Below, in pieces: positions 1 through 9,262 of a stretch of 64,000 bases of DNA. Made by a program: the position numbers and the translations under genes. Below the pieces are notes generated by a model that saw nothing but the letters and a program-made list of their open reading frames with translations, was not told where the DNA came from and made no database searches. Each line of letters begins with the position of its first letter. Position 1 is the stretch's first letter. Source of the stretch: Pseudomonas mandelii (GTDB lineage: Bacteria > Pseudomonadota > Gammaproteobacteria > Pseudomonadales > Pseudomonadaceae); assembly GCF_024138395.1 (NCBI RefSeq), contig NZ_JAMYDU010000002.1, positions 558,001 through 622,000 on the forward strand. The letters run 5' to 3'.

Positions 1-1358
1 CTGATGCTGTCACGGGTGGCGATGTCGATGCCTTCGCTGGCCACTTCGGCCAGGAAATCGATCTGCTCCGGGGTAATCACGTACGGCGGCAGGAAATACA
101 CCACGCTGCCCAATGGCCGCAATAAAGCACCCCGCTCCAGCGCATGCTGGAACACTCTCAAACCACGGCGTTCCTGCCACGGGTAAGCGGTCTTGCTGGC
201 CTTGTCCTTGACCATCTCGATGGCCAGCACCATGCCGGTCTGGCGCACTTCGGCAACGTTCGGGTGATCGGCCAGGTGAGCGGTGGAGGAGGCCATGCGC
301 TGGGCCAGGGCCTTGTTGTTCTCGATGACGTTGTCTTCTTCGAAAATATCCAGCGTCGCCAATGCCGCCGCGCACGCCAGCGGATTACCGGTGTAGCTGT
401 GGGAGTGCAGGAAGGCGCGCAGGGTCGGGTAGTCGTCGTAGAAGGCGCTGTAGACCTCATCGGTGGTCAGGCAGGCCGCCAGCGGCAGATAACCGCCGGT
501 CAGGGCCTTGGACAGGCAAAGGAAATCCGGGCGGATACCGGCCTGTTCGCAGGCGAACATCGTGCCGGTGCGGCCGAAACCGACGGCGATTTCATCGTGG
601 ATCAGGTGCACGCCATAACGATCACAGGCGTCGCGCAGCAACTTCAGATACACCGGGTGATACATGCGCATCCCGCCGGCGCCCTGGATCAGTGGCTCCA
701 GAATCACGGCGGCGACGCTGTCGTGGTTGTCAGCCAGCGTCTGCTCCATGGCGGCGAACATGTTGCGCGAGTGTTCTTCCCAGCTCATGCCCTCGGGGCG
801 CAGGTAGCAATCGGGGCTCGGCACCTTGATGGTGTCCATCAGCAGGGCTTTGTAGGTTTCAGTGAACAGCGGCACGTCGCCCACCGCCATCGCCGCCATG
901 GTCTCGCCGTGGTAACCGTTGGTGAGGGTAACGAAGCGCTTCTTGTTCGGCTGGCCGCGGTTGAGCCAGTAGTGAAAGCTCATTTTCAGCGCGACTTCGA
1001 TGCAGGACGAACCGTTATCGGCGTAGAAACACCGGGTCAGGCCTTCGGGCGTCATCTTCACCAGACGCTCCGACAGTTCGATCACCGGCTGATGGCTGAA
1101 ACCGGCGAGGATCACGTGTTCCAGCTGATCGACCTGATCCTTGATGCGCTGATTGATTCGCGGGTTGGCGTGCCCGAACACATTGACCCACCAGGAGCTG
1201 ACCGCGTCGAGGTAGCGTTTGCCTTCGAAGTCTTCCAGCCAGACGCCTTCACCGCGTTTGATCGGGATCAGCGGCAGCTGTTCGTGGTCTTTCATCTGGG
1301 TGCAGGGATGCCACAACACCGCGAGATCGCGTTCCATCCACTGTTTGTTCAGGCCCAT
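1..1358 (-). CDS. bioA: Adenosylmethionine-8-amino-7-oxononanoate aminotransferase, C-terminus cut by window edge
   Basis: This is the PLP-dependent class III aminotransferase of biotin synthesis. It transfers the amino group of S-adenosylmethionine to KAPA to give DAPA. Reading from the ATG at 1358, the protein begins MGLNKQWMERDLAVLWHPC and carries the BioA-typical WHPCTQMKDHE segment near residue 17. A substrate/PLP-binding SSWWVNVFGHANPR stretch follows, and the PLP lysine lies in LSKALTGGYLPL. About 452 codons are visible with no stop before base 1. Family members are around 460-470 residues, so only a short C-terminal piece should be missing. It is divergent from the amine oxidase at 1581. 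Identification is firm. Confidence 0.93.
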   Translation of the reverse strand, partial: MGLNKQWMERDLAVLWHPCTQMKDHEQLPLIPIKRGEGVWLEDFEGKRYLDAVSSWWVNVFGHANPRINQRIKDQVDQLEHVILAGFSHQPVIELSERLVKMTPEGLTRCFYADNGSSCIEVALKMSFHYWLNRGQPNKKRFVTLTNGYHGETMAAMAVGDVPLFTETYKALLMDTIKVPSPDCYLRPEGMSWEEHSRNMFAAMEQTLADNHDSVAAVILEPLIQGAGGMRMYHPVYLKLLRDACDRYGVHLIHDEIAVGFGRTGTMFACEQAGIRPDFLCLSKALTGGYLPLAACLTTDEVYSAFYDDYPTLRAFLHSHSYTGNPLACAAALATLDIFEEDNVIENNKALAQRMASSTAHLADHPNVAEVRQTGMVLAIEMVKDKASKTAYPWQERRGLRVFQHALERGALLRPLGSVVYFLPPYVITPEQIDFLAEVASEGIDIATRDSI

Positions 1359-1580
1359 TTTCTGTCTCCTCGAGGCTACCCGTGACGTAGGCGGGTAAAC
1401 AATCGCGCAAGCCTATGCAATGCGCGTCATCGGGACAACCCATTGTGTCAATTGAGCTACTTTGTATAGGACGATAGACGTTGCTGGCGGCGTTTTGATG
1501 GCTGACGTATTCTTCGCGGTTCTTTGAGTCGTCTGACTCGTAAAACCGCTATTTCCTCGTGTATTTCCGGAGTTCGCTGA

Positions 1581-3431
1581 ATGTCTGCTGGTTGGCTGCG
1601 CGCCTGTGCGCTGGTGATGTTGGGGCTGTTCAGCGTTTCGGCGCTGGCCAAGGATAAAACGGTGATCGTGGTCGGTGGCGGGCTTTCGGGCCTCACCGCG
1701 GCGTACGAATTGCAGAACAAAGGCTGGCAGGTCACCCTGCTGGAAGCCAAGCCGACGTTGGGCGGTCGCTCCGGCATGGCCACCAGTGAGTGGATCGGCA
1801 ACGACAAGACCCAACCAGTGCTGAACAAGTACGTCTCGACGTTCAAGCTGAGCACCACGCCAGCCCCTGAATTCGTGCGGACTCCTAGCTACCTGATCGA
1901 CGGTGAATATTTCACCGCCGCTGATCTGGCGACTAAACAGCCGGCCACCGCCGAAGCGCTGAAGCGCTACGAAAAGACCCTGGATGATCTGGCGCGTTCG
2001 ATCGAAGACCCGCAGAACCCGGCCGCCAACAGCACGCTGTTCGCCCTGGACCAGATCACCGTGTCCAACTGGCTCGATCGCTTGAGTCTGCCAGCCACTG
2101 CGCGTCAGTTGGTGAATCAGCAGATTCGTACCCGCTATGACGAACCTTCGCGCCTGTCGCTGCTGTACTTCGCACAACAGAGCCGCGTCTACCGTGGTGT
2201 TGCCGACCGTGACCTGCGTGCCTCGCGTCTGCCTGGCGGTAGCCCGGTGCTGGCCCAGGCCTTCGTCAAACAACTGAAAACCATCAAGACCAGCTCCCCG
2301 GTTTCGGCCATTACTCAGGACAAGGACGGCGTGACCGTCAAAGTCGGCAGCGTTGGCTACCAGGCGGACTACGTTGTGCTGGCCGTGCCGTTGCGCGCCC
2401 TGAACAAGATCCAGATGACCCCGGCGCTGGGTGCCCAGCACTTGGGCGCCATCAAAGGCACCAACTACGGCTGGCGTGACCAGATCATGCTGAAGTTCAA
2501 GACGCCGGTGTGGGAAAGCAAGGCGCGCATGTCCGGCGAGATCTACAGCAACACCGGTCTGGGCATGTTGTGGGTCGAGCCAGCTCTGAAGGGTGGCGCC
2601 AACGTGGTGATCAACCTGTCCGGCGACAACGCGCGGGTGATGCAGGCCTTCGGCGACAAGCAGATGGTCGATCAGGTACTGATTCGTCTGCATGCCTTTT
2701 ATCCACAGGCACGCGGTTCGTTCACCGGTTATGAAATCCGTCGCTACAGCACCGACCCGTCGATGGGTGGCGCATACCTGGCCTTCGGCCCGGGCCAGAT
2801 CAGCAAATACTGGCGCCTGTGGGAGCGTCCGCTGCAACGTATAGCCTTTGCCGGCGAACACACCGACACCTTGTACCCGGGCACTCTGGAAGGCGCATTG
2901 CGCACCGGTCAGCGTGCAGCCAGTCAGGTAGAAGACCTAGCGGCGGGCAAATCGTTTGAGCCAGCGAAGGTTGTTCCGGCGGCGACCGCAGCAGCGGCAG
3001 GTGCAGTGGCGGCGAAGAAAGGCAACTTCTTCAGCAACATGTTCGGTGGCTCGTCCGATAAAGCGGCCGACAAACCAGAACCGGCCAAGGTTGATGCGAA
3101 AGCGCAAGCGTCCGAACCTGGCTTCTTCTCGCGCATGTTCGGTGGCGGTGACGACAAGGCCCCGGCCAAGGCGCCAGAGCCAGTGGCACCGGTTGCTCCA
3201 ACCCCCGCGCCAGTACCTGCGCCGGCCCCAGCGCCGGTTGAGGCGCCCAAGCCAGTGGTGCCGGTGAAGGCTGAGCCGGTCAAAAAAGCTCCGGTGAAAA
3301 AGCCTGCCGCCAAAACCGAGGCCAAAAAAGCCCCGGTCAAGGCGACGGCGAAGAAGACCGAGCCGCTGAAGAAATCAGCGGTCAGTACTGCTGCGAAGAC
3401 CCCTGTGGCGGCTGAAACCAAGACGCAGTAA
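1581..3431 (+). CDS. Exported FAD-dependent amine oxidase with Ala/Pro/Lys-rich tail
   Basis: This 616-residue flavoprotein resembles monoamine oxidases. A likely signal peptide covers residues 1-23 and ends ...VSALA. It is followed at once by the FAD-binding Rossmann motif VVGGGLSGLTAAYEL, and a second FAD contact, FAGEHTDTLYPGTLEGA, lies near residue 425. The catalytic fold ends around residue 450. The remaining ~165 residues are low complexity: two copies of an FFSxMFGG motif (about residues 480 and 513), then Pro-Ala repeats, then Lys-Ala-Pro repeats resembling histone-H1-like tails. The substrate cannot be told from sequence. Synteny with bioA and a YceI gene matches other Pseudomonas. 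A strong hairpin terminator follows directly. Confidence 0.85.
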   Translation: MSAGWLRACALVMLGLFSVSALAKDKTVIVVGGGLSGLTAAYELQNKGWQVTLLEAKPTLGGRSGMATSEWIGNDKTQPVLNKYVSTFKLSTTPAPEFVRTPSYLIDGEYFTAADLATKQPATAEALKRYEKTLDDLARSIEDPQNPAANSTLFALDQITVSNWLDRLSLPATARQLVNQQIRTRYDEPSRLSLLYFAQQSRVYRGVADRDLRASRLPGGSPVLAQAFVKQLKTIKTSSPVSAITQDKDGVTVKVGSVGYQADYVVLAVPLRALNKIQMTPALGAQHLGAIKGTNYGWRDQIMLKFKTPVWESKARMSGEIYSNTGLGMLWVEPALKGGANVVINLSGDNARVMQAFGDKQMVDQVLIRLHAFYPQARGSFTGYEIRRYSTDPSMGGAYLAFGPGQISKYWRLWERPLQRIAFAGEHTDTLYPGTLEGALRTGQRAASQVEDLAAGKSFEPAKVVPAATAAAAGAVAAKKGNFFSNMFGGSSDKAADKPEPAKVDAKAQASEPGFFSRMFGGGDDKAPAKAPEPVAPVAPTPAPVPAPAPAPVEAPKPVVPVKAEPVKKAPVKKPAAKTEAKKAPVKATAKKTEPLKKSAVSTAAKTPVAAETKTQ

Positions 3432-3442
3432 GTCCTGGAATC

Positions 3443-3476
3443 AAAAAAAGCGCGGCAGTGATGCCGCGCTTTTTTT
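3443..3476 (+). terminator. Rho-independent terminator after the amine oxidase
   Basis: An AGCGCGGCA/TGCCGCGCT stem is followed by seven T residues on the + strand and preceded by seven A residues. It can therefore also stop minus-strand transcripts coming from the YVTN gene at 3523. Confidence 0.9.
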
Positions 3477-3522
3477 ATGTCTTGCGTATGTGGCTCCAAC
3501 GCCGGTTGCTGTGTGCTTGAGG

Positions 3523-4452
3523 CTAAGCCAGATTGAGAATATGTACTTCGTCGCTTTGATAGTCGCTGATATAGGCCCGGTTATGTTGATCAAGAACCAT
3601 GTCATACGGTTCGAAAGCACCAGCAATAGGCGTCCTGCGGACCATCTCATAAGTGTCGGTATTAATTTCCACGACCTCTTTTTTGGTTTGATCAACGGCA
3701 TAAGCGTTTTTTTCGCCGAACACTATTTTCCCTTCGTACGTCACAAAGTCGAAATGCCTGGTGGTCGATGACAGGGTGTCCAGCACGGTGAGTTTTTGAG
3801 CGTCCAGCCCCACGATATAGACTTTCCTGCCATCGGGACTGACGCTAACCGCTGACGGATATCTTTCGGTTTTGATGATATTGATGACTTCGAAAGTCTT
3901 GCTGCTGATGACCGTGAGCGCGTCCTGATAAGGGCCGTCAGGGGAGTTGGTGCTGGAAATATACAGACGCGAATTGTCCTGGCTGATATCCACGCTGATC
4001 GAGGGAGAGGGTAATCCTCGCACTCTGCTCACCGCGTAAGTGCGGGTATCAATAATCGCCAACCACTCTTTATCCTGTCGAATGGTGACGTAAACATGCT
4101 TGCCGTCCCGGCTGACTACGACACCCCAAGGGTGTGTTCCCACCTTGACGTGACCCACCTCGTAAGTTTTGGTATCAATAACCGAAACCGAACTTGAACC
4201 GTAGTTGGTCACGTAGGCTCTTTTCCCTCCATGGGCAAGGACGATGTTTTGGGGATAACGCTCGACGGCGATGGCGCGGATTACCTTTTTGTTCCGAGTG
4301 TCGATCACTGACACATTGCCCGAAATATAATTGCAAACAAAAACCCGGGATCCATCTTGGTTGATGGCTAGCCCTCGTGGTCCTTCCCCTACAGCTATCG
4401 AATCGGATCGATTGCGTGTTATCAGGGGAGATGAACTCGAGTTGTGACTCAT
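3523..4452 (-). CDS. YVTN-type beta-propeller protein
   Basis: This 309-residue protein is made almost entirely of repeated blades of the YVTN kind. At least six copies of a motif like G-x-x-x-YVTNYGSSSVSVIDTKT are visible, including VFVCNYISGNVSVIDT and VYIVGLDAQKLTVLDT. Such propellers usually act as binding scaffolds or surface proteins. No enzymatic function can be assigned. I start it at 4452, where MSHNSSSS is preceded by CAGGAG at proper spacing; a longer start at 4515 lacks this. No signal peptide is evident. The gene looks somewhat less GC-rich than its neighbours and separates the amine oxidase from the b561/YceI pair, so it may be an insertion. Confidence 0.8.
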   Translation of the reverse strand: MSHNSSSSPLITRNRSDSIAVGEGPRGLAINQDGSRVFVCNYISGNVSVIDTRNKKVIRAIAVERYPQNIVLAHGGKRAYVTNYGSSSVSVIDTKTYEVGHVKVGTHPWGVVVSRDGKHVYVTIRQDKEWLAIIDTRTYAVSRVRGLPSPSISVDISQDNSRLYISSTNSPDGPYQDALTVISSKTFEVINIIKTERYPSAVSVSPDGRKVYIVGLDAQKLTVLDTLSSTTRHFDFVTYEGKIVFGEKNAYAVDQTKKEVVEINTDTYEMVRRTPIAGAFEPYDMVLDQHNRAYISDYQSDEVHILNLA

Positions 4453-4737
4453 GGTAGAACTCCTGTTCAGACGCTCGGACAATCGCCCGAGACCCAGTTC
4501 ATCAATGACCTGCAATAATAGCTACTGTCAGATATGACAGTTCTGACGAGTGGTAAAGGCTTTTTGGACGTGGGAATGGGGACGGCTTCTGTAGGTTTTT
4601 TCGTCCGGTTAACACTCTCTTAACATCTCGACTCCAAGGTCTTGATCGTATTTCTCGATATTTCAGAGCGAAATTTTCCGCTTTAAATCGATAGATAACT
4701 CGATAGTCTTGGGCGCAGTTCTTACAGGATTTGGGCA

Positions 4738-5289
4738 ATGCAGCTACGTAACTCTTCTTCCCGCTACGGTTGGGTCAGCATCTTCGTGCACTGGGGTGTA
4801 GCGCTCGCGGTCTTTGGCCTGTTCGCATTGGGGTTGTGGATGGTTGGTCTCGACTACTACAGCGCCTGGCGCAAAGATGCGCCGGACCTGCACAAGAGCA
4901 TTGGCCTGGTATTGTTCGCAGTCATGTTGCTGCGGGTGTTGTGGCGCTTCATCAGCCCACCACCGCCACTCCTGCAAAGTTATAGCCGCATGACGCGCCT
5001 TGGCGCCGTTTTCGGCCATGCCTTCCTCTATCTCGGGCTGTTCGCTGTGATGATTGCCGGTTACCTGATTTCCACTGCAGACGGTGTCGGGATCCCGGTG
5101 TTTGGCCTGTTCGAAGTTCCTGCACTGGTTTCCGGACTACCGGACCAGGCAGACACCGCTGGTGTGATCCATTTGTACCTGGCTTGGGCGCTGGTAATTT
5201 TTTCCGGCCTCCATGCGTTGGCAGCATTGAAACACCACTTTATCGATCGTGATGCGACCCTGACGCGAATGCTGGGACGCAAAGCCTGA
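4738..5289 (+). CDS. Cytochrome b561 family membrane protein
   Basis: This 183-residue protein has four predicted membrane helices and belongs to the bacterial b561 family (CybB/YceJ type), which binds two b haems in the inner membrane and passes electrons from the quinol pool. Candidate haem ligands are the His in [13 protein letters not shown] (helix 1), DLHKSIG (helix 2), and two more His in the last helix region ([25 protein letters not shown]). The TGA stop overlaps an ATG of the next frame, and the YceI gene follows within 35 bases. The b561-YceI pairing is common in proteobacteria and suggests a joint isoprenoid-quinone-related role. Confidence 0.9.
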   Translation: MQLRNSSSRYGWVSIFVHWGVALAVFGLFALGLWMVGLDYYSAWRKDAPDLHKSIGLVLFAVMLLRVLWRFISPPPPLLQSYSRMTRLGAVFGHAFLYLGLFAVMIAGYLISTADGVGIPVFGLFEVPALVSGLPDQADTAGVIHLYLAWALVIFSGLHALAALKHHFIDRDATLTRMLGRKA

Positions 5290-5321
5290 TGTTCAACCTC
5301 GACTCCAAAGGAATAGAAAGC

Positions 5322-5915
5322 ATGTTGAAAAAGACGCTCGCCGCTCTGGCAATCGGTTCTGCTCTGCTGTCGGCTAACGTGATGGCGGCCGATTACGTTG
5401 TCGACAAAGAAGGCCAGCACGCCTTCGTGGACTTCAAGATCAGCCACCTGGGTTATAGCTACATCACCGGTACCTTCAAGGACATCGACGGCAAGTTCAG
5501 CTTCGACGCCGCCAAGCCTGAAGACAGCAAGATCGAGTTCAATGTGCGCACCGCCAGTGTGTTCACCAACCACGCCGAACGCGACAAGCACATCGCCAGC
5601 GGTGACTTCCTGAACGTGGGCAAATTCGCCGACGCCAAGTTCGTTTCCACCAGCGTCAAATCCACCGGCAAAAACGCCGCTGGCAAAGACACTGCCGACG
5701 TAACCGGTAACCTGACCCTTCTGGGTGTGACCAAGCCAATCGTGGTCAAGGCCACTTTCCTGGGTGAAGGCAAGGATCCATGGGGCGGCTACCGTGCCGG
5801 CTTCGAAGGCACCACCAGCATCAAGCGTTCGGATTTCGGCAAGCAGAAAGACCTGGGCCCAGCGTCCGACGCGGTTGAGCTGTACGTTACGTTTGAAGGT
5901 GTGAAAGCGAAGTGA
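5322..5915 (+). CDS. Periplasmic YceI family protein
   Basis: This 197-residue exported protein belongs to the YceI family, lipocalin-like barrels that bind polyisoprenoid lipids. I start it at 5322 ([16 protein letters not shown]). This gives a clean signal peptide ending VMAADYV and has AAAGGAA upstream. The ATG at 5289 would prepend 11 hydrophilic residues. Family hallmarks are [19 protein letters not shown] near the mature N-terminus and the C-terminal [15 protein letters not shown]. The P. aeruginosa homologue in the same neighbourhood has been described as a secreted protease, PasP; I see no classical protease motif here. It is probably an operon with the b561 gene and ends in a terminator. 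Confidence 0.9.
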   Translation: MLKKTLAALAIGSALLSANVMAADYVVDKEGQHAFVDFKISHLGYSYITGTFKDIDGKFSFDAAKPEDSKIEFNVRTASVFTNHAERDKHIASGDFLNVGKFADAKFVSTSVKSTGKNAAGKDTADVTGNLTLLGVTKPIVVKATFLGEGKDPWGGYRAGFEGTTSIKRSDFGKQKDLGPASDAVELYVTFEGVKAK

Positions 5916-5931
5916 AATTCGCTGCTTGAAC

Positions 5932-5968
5932 AAAAACGCCCCTGATCTCGCGATCCGGGGCGTTTTTT
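5932..5968 (+). terminator. Terminator after yceI
   Basis: An ACGCCCC/GGGGCGT stem with an inner GATC/GATC extension is followed by six T residues. It lies 17 bases after the YceI stop. Confidence 0.88.
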
Positions 5969-6005
5969 ATGGGTCTGTCAGAATCCCTACGGACGGTCCG
6001 AGCCA

Positions 6006-6097
6006 CTGTGGGAGCGGGCTTGCCCGCGATGGCGGTGGGTCAGTCAATATCAATGTTTGCTGGACGGACGCCATCGCGGGCAAGCCCGCTCCCACAG
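6006..6097. repeat. REP pair, type A (GTGGGAGCGGGCTTGCCCGCGA)
   Basis: Two facing copies of the 22-base unit GTGGGAGCGGGCTTGCCCGCGA are separated by about 40 bases, and the inner flanks (ATGGCG/CGCCAT) also pair. It lies between two convergent terminators. The same unit recurs at 13553, 18277, 28379, 36476, 48008 and 61878. Confidence 0.9.
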
Positions 6098-6113
6098 GGT
6101 TCTTCGCCAGCAT

Positions 6114-6149
6114 AAAAAATGCCCCGGTCTTTCGATCCGGGGCATTTTT
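6114..6149 (-). terminator. Terminator after rhlE2
   Basis: An ATGCCCCGG/CCGGGGCAT stem is flanked by A6 and T5, just past the stop of the minus-strand helicase gene at 6166. It would work on either strand. Confidence 0.85.
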
Positions 6150-6165
6150 CATGGCTTTGAGAAAC

Positions 6166-8031
6166 TCAGCGATTGCGTGTCAGCAACGCTGGTTTTTCGC
6201 CGCGTGGACGGCCTGGCAGTTGATCCAGTTGCTCAGGTGTCGGGAAGCGATCGCTTTTCGACTCCTTGTGGATGATCTTCGGTGCCGGGCCGCGCGGGTT
6301 TTGCACGGCCGGTTCCGAACGAGGCTGCTCGTCACGGGCCGGGCGGCGATTGCGGGACTCTTCGCGACGGGCCTGACCGTCACGTGGAGCACCGTTGCGT
6401 GGGCCGCTGCGCTTGGCCGGTGGGGTGCCGGTGGTTGCGCCGGTGCTGCTGCGCGGACCGTTCTGGCGACCTTGTGGCTGACCGGTGCGCGGCGCACTTG
6501 CACCTGCGCCTGGTGCCGGAGCGCCCGGACGGCGACCACGGCCCTGAGCAGGTTTTGCTTGTGGCACGTAGTCGACGCGGTTACCGAAGTTATCGACATC
6601 GTCGTCCAGGAACTCGTCCGGAGCACGGTCAGCGGCGGCGCGAGGTGCCGGGCGCTGTTGCTCACGGGCCGGGGTGCCTTCGCGAGGTTTGTGTTCACGG
6701 GCCGGACGATCGCCACGGCCAGTGGCAGCAGGTTTTTCCTTGCCGCCCTTGTCCTTGCCTTTGTCTTTACGACCGCCACCACCACCGCTGCCGTTCGGGC
6801 CATCGCCGCGCGGGCCACGTGGGTTGCGCGGGTTACGCACATCCGGACGCTCGCGAACTTCAGGTTTCTCGGCTTCCACGGCGCTGGAGTCGAAGCCCAT
6901 CAGATTACCGTCGGCAATCTTCTGCTTGGTCATGCGCTCGATGCTTTTCAGCAGCTTCTCTTCGTCCGGAGCAACCAGCGAGATCGCCTCGCCCGAACGA
7001 CCGGCACGGCCGGTACGACCGATTCGGTGCACGTAATCTTCGTCGACGTTCGGCAGTTCGAAGTTGACCACGTGGGGCAACTGGTCGATGTCCAGACCGC
7101 GAGCGGCGATGTCGGTGGCGACCAGGATGCGCACTTCACCGGCCTTGAAGTCGGCCAGGGCTTTGGTGCGGGCGTTCTGGCTCTTGTTACCGTGGATGGC
7201 GACGGCGGTGAGGCCGTGCTTGTCCAGGTACTCGGCCAGACGGTTGGCGCCGTGCTTGGTGCGGGTGAACACCAGCACCTGTTCCCAGGCGCCCGCGGTG
7301 ATCAGGTGCGCGAGCAACGAACGCTTGTGGCTGGCGGCCAGGCGGAATACGCGCTGTTCGATCCGCTCGACCGTGGTGTTCGGTGGCGTGACTTCGATGC
7401 GTTCCGGGTTGTGCAGCAGCTTGCCGGCGAGGTCGGTGATGTCTTTGGAGAACGTCGCCGAGAACAGCAGGTTCTGGCGCTTGCTCGGCAGGCGGGCGAG
7501 GACCTTTTTCACGTCATGGACAAAGCCCATGTCGAGCATGCGGTCGGCTTCGTCCAGCACGAGGATTTCCACGTGGGACAGATCGACGCTGCCTTGGCCG
7601 GCGAGGTCGAGCAGGCGACCGGGGCAGGCCACCAGCACGTCGACGCCACGGGACATGGCCTGAACCTGTGGGTTCATGCCGACGCCGCCGAAGATGCAGG
7701 CGCTGACGAACTTCAGGTCACGGGCATAGACCTTGAAGCTCTCGTGCACCTGGGCCGCGAGTTCGCGGGTTGGGGTCAGGACCAGCACGCGCGGTTGGCG
7801 GGGGCCGTGACGCTGGGATTTGTCCGGGTGACCGTTAGGGAACAACCGCTCCAGAATCGGGAGGGCGAAACCACCGGTTTTACCAGTACCTGTCTGTGCC
7901 GCAACCATCAGGTCGCGACCTTGCAACACGGCGGGAATAGCCCGCTGTTGCACCGGAGTAGGCTCGGTATAGCCCGCTGCCTCGATGGCGCGGACTAAAG
8001 CCTCGGAGAGACCGAGGGAAGCAAAGGACAT
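6166..8031 (-). CDS. rhlE2: DEAD-box RNA helicase RhlE2 with long basic tail
   Basis: This 621-residue ATP-dependent RNA helicase shows the Q motif ([13 protein letters not shown]), Walker [16 protein letters not shown] in [17 protein letters not shown] in LFSATFSKD, and [10 protein letters not shown], all within the first ~380 residues. The rest is a long low-complexity region rich in Arg, Gly and Pro ([20 protein letters not shown] and similar), expected to be disordered and to bind RNA. The start at 8031 ([10 protein letters not shown]) has AGGAT upstream; longer starts add unrelated sequence. The size and the metF-ahcY neighbourhood match RhlE2 of P. aeruginosa, which differs from RhlE1 by this extension. 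Confidence 0.92.
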   Translation of the reverse strand: MSFASLGLSEALVRAIEAAGYTEPTPVQQRAIPAVLQGRDLMVAAQTGTGKTGGFALPILERLFPNGHPDKSQRHGPRQPRVLVLTPTRELAAQVHESFKVYARDLKFVSACIFGGVGMNPQVQAMSRGVDVLVACPGRLLDLAGQGSVDLSHVEILVLDEADRMLDMGFVHDVKKVLARLPSKRQNLLFSATFSKDITDLAGKLLHNPERIEVTPPNTTVERIEQRVFRLAASHKRSLLAHLITAGAWEQVLVFTRTKHGANRLAEYLDKHGLTAVAIHGNKSQNARTKALADFKAGEVRILVATDIAARGLDIDQLPHVVNFELPNVDEDYVHRIGRTGRAGRSGEAISLVAPDEEKLLKSIERMTKQKIADGNLMGFDSSAVEAEKPEVRERPDVRNPRNPRGPRGDGPNGSGGGGGRKDKGKDKGGKEKPAATGRGDRPAREHKPREGTPAREQQRPAPRAAADRAPDEFLDDDVDNFGNRVDYVPQAKPAQGRGRRPGAPAPGAGASAPRTGQPQGRQNGPRSSTGATTGTPPAKRSGPRNGAPRDGQARREESRNRRPARDEQPRSEPAVQNPRGPAPKIIHKESKSDRFPTPEQLDQLPGRPRGEKPALLTRNR

Positions 8032-8253
8032 GAGTAATCCTGTTTTAGTTAGGGCTTGGCCCAATGGGAGTCTTGCCTGGCGCGAATCGCGTTTAAGAGG
8101 ACGCAATCCCGTCCGGTCCTGCTGGGCCTCGAAGGCTCGTCTGGAGCGCTCGCGCGGGCTGAAAAGCTGCGCTGTAGCGGGATCGAGATGCCTTGAACAA
8201 GTCCGAGCGTCCGGGCGTGAGCCTGGCGGGAAGGCCGGAGTATAACAGAGCAA

Positions 8254-9096
8254 TCACTGCGCGCCGCTTTCCTGCTGCTCAACGGTTTTTCCGCCGGTTG
8301 TGGTGGCGCTCGCGGCCCGTGCTTCGATGGCCGGCCCAGCGCCATAGCGGGCGCTCAGTTCAGCGTAGGCCGGCTCGCGCTTGAAACGTTTGAGCTCGGC
8401 ACCGAAACGCTGCACCAACAAATCCATCCCGGCATTGCGGCGTACCGCCAGAAACTGGCTTTGCTGGCTGATGATGATCGGGTTCTCGGTGATCTTGTCG
8501 CGGATATTCAGTTGATCGAGCAAATGCTGGCCAACCCGGCGATCAGTGATCAGCAGGTCGATGCGACCGCGCACCAATTTGCCGAAGTTGGCTTCATGGG
8601 TGGGTGCCGGCTCTTGGGTGAACAGCGTCGATTCGCTGAAGTCCTTGCTGTACAGGTAACCCGGCGAGGTGCCAATGGTCAGGCCTTTCAGATCGTTCAG
8701 CGTGCGAAACGGATACGGTCGCTCGTTGGCGTAGAACATTACGAATTCGACTTGCGAGAGCGGTTCGCTGGGGTAGAGCAGTGTCGCGTCGCGTTCAGCG
8801 CTGTGGAAAATATCCAATGCGCCATCCGCCTGGCCTTGCTCAAGCATCGACAGGCAGCGTTTCCATGGCAGGAACTGCCATTCCACGTCGATCCCGAGGC
8901 GTTTGAAGACGATGGCCGTGGTTTCGTAGTCCAGACCCAGCGATTTGCCGTTTTCCTCATACACGTAAGGTGCCCAGGGCTCGGTAACAATACGCAACTT
9001 CTCGCCCCGAGCGGTGAAGCTCAGGCAAGTGAACAGAAGCACGGTCAGTAACTGAGCGATCAGGGGCATGGGGATGAGATTACGACGAGAAATCAT
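8254..9096 (-). CDS. Periplasmic solute-binding protein, SBP family 3 type
   Basis: This 280-residue exported protein resembles amino-acid ABC-transporter binding proteins. After an N-terminal hydrophobic signal (LIAQLLTVLLFTCLSFTARG) it has LRIVTEPWAPYVYEENGKSLG and LGIDVEWQFLPWKRCLSML, typical of family 3. The last ~30 residues are Ala/Thr-rich. No permease or ATPase gene is adjacent, so it may be an orphan sensor or scavenging protein; the ligand is unknown. The start is uncertain between 9096 and 9069 because neither has a clear ribosome-binding site. It is paralogous in type to the gene at 37288. Confidence 0.8.
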   Translation of the reverse strand: MISRRNLIPMPLIAQLLTVLLFTCLSFTARGEKLRIVTEPWAPYVYEENGKSLGLDYETTAIVFKRLGIDVEWQFLPWKRCLSMLEQGQADGALDIFHSAERDATLLYPSEPLSQVEFVMFYANERPYPFRTLNDLKGLTIGTSPGYLYSKDFSESTLFTQEPAPTHEANFGKLVRGRIDLLITDRRVGQHLLDQLNIRDKITENPIIISQQSQFLAVRRNAGMDLLVQRFGAELKRFKREPAYAELSARYGAGPAIEARAASATTTGGKTVEQQESGAQ

Positions 9097-9166
9097 AAAG
9101 AGCCAGAAACCGGATCCAGAAGCTCTGGTTCAAGACATTGCTGCACAATAACAGGGCGCCCAAAAG

Positions 9167-9244
9167 CAAAAGATCGCAGCCTTCGGCGGCTCCTACATGG
9201 GCATACATACCTCTGTAGGAGCTGCCGAAGGCTGCGATCTTTTG
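9167..9244. repeat. Inverted repeat, type C (AAAAGATCGCAGCC...GGCTGCGATCTTTT)
   Basis: The arms read CAAAAGATCGCAGCCTTCGG and pair with their complement, ending TCCTACA/TGTAGGA at the loop. Other copies are at 12466, 15014, 16403, 25302, 36031 and 61217, with a single arm at 31981. This copy lies just beyond the 3' end of metF and may also end its transcript. Confidence 0.88.
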
Positions 9245-9262
9245 ATCTTGCTTTAACGACGA

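Noticed and set aside
144..1385. 413-residue open frame on the + strand
   Set aside because: It lies exactly antisense to bioA and has the composition (His/Gln/Val/Gly/Ala rich) of GC-rich shadow frames.
1413..2861. 482-residue open frame on the - strand
   Set aside because: Antisense to the amine oxidase gene, whose FAD motifs are unmistakable; no domain seen in the shadow.
4502..4738. 78-residue open frame on the - strand upstream of the YVTN gene
   Set aside because: No ribosome-binding site and no domain; it overlaps the promoter region of the b561 gene.
5926..7998. 690-residue open frame on the + strand
   Set aside because: Antisense to rhlE2 and running through two terminators and a REP pair.
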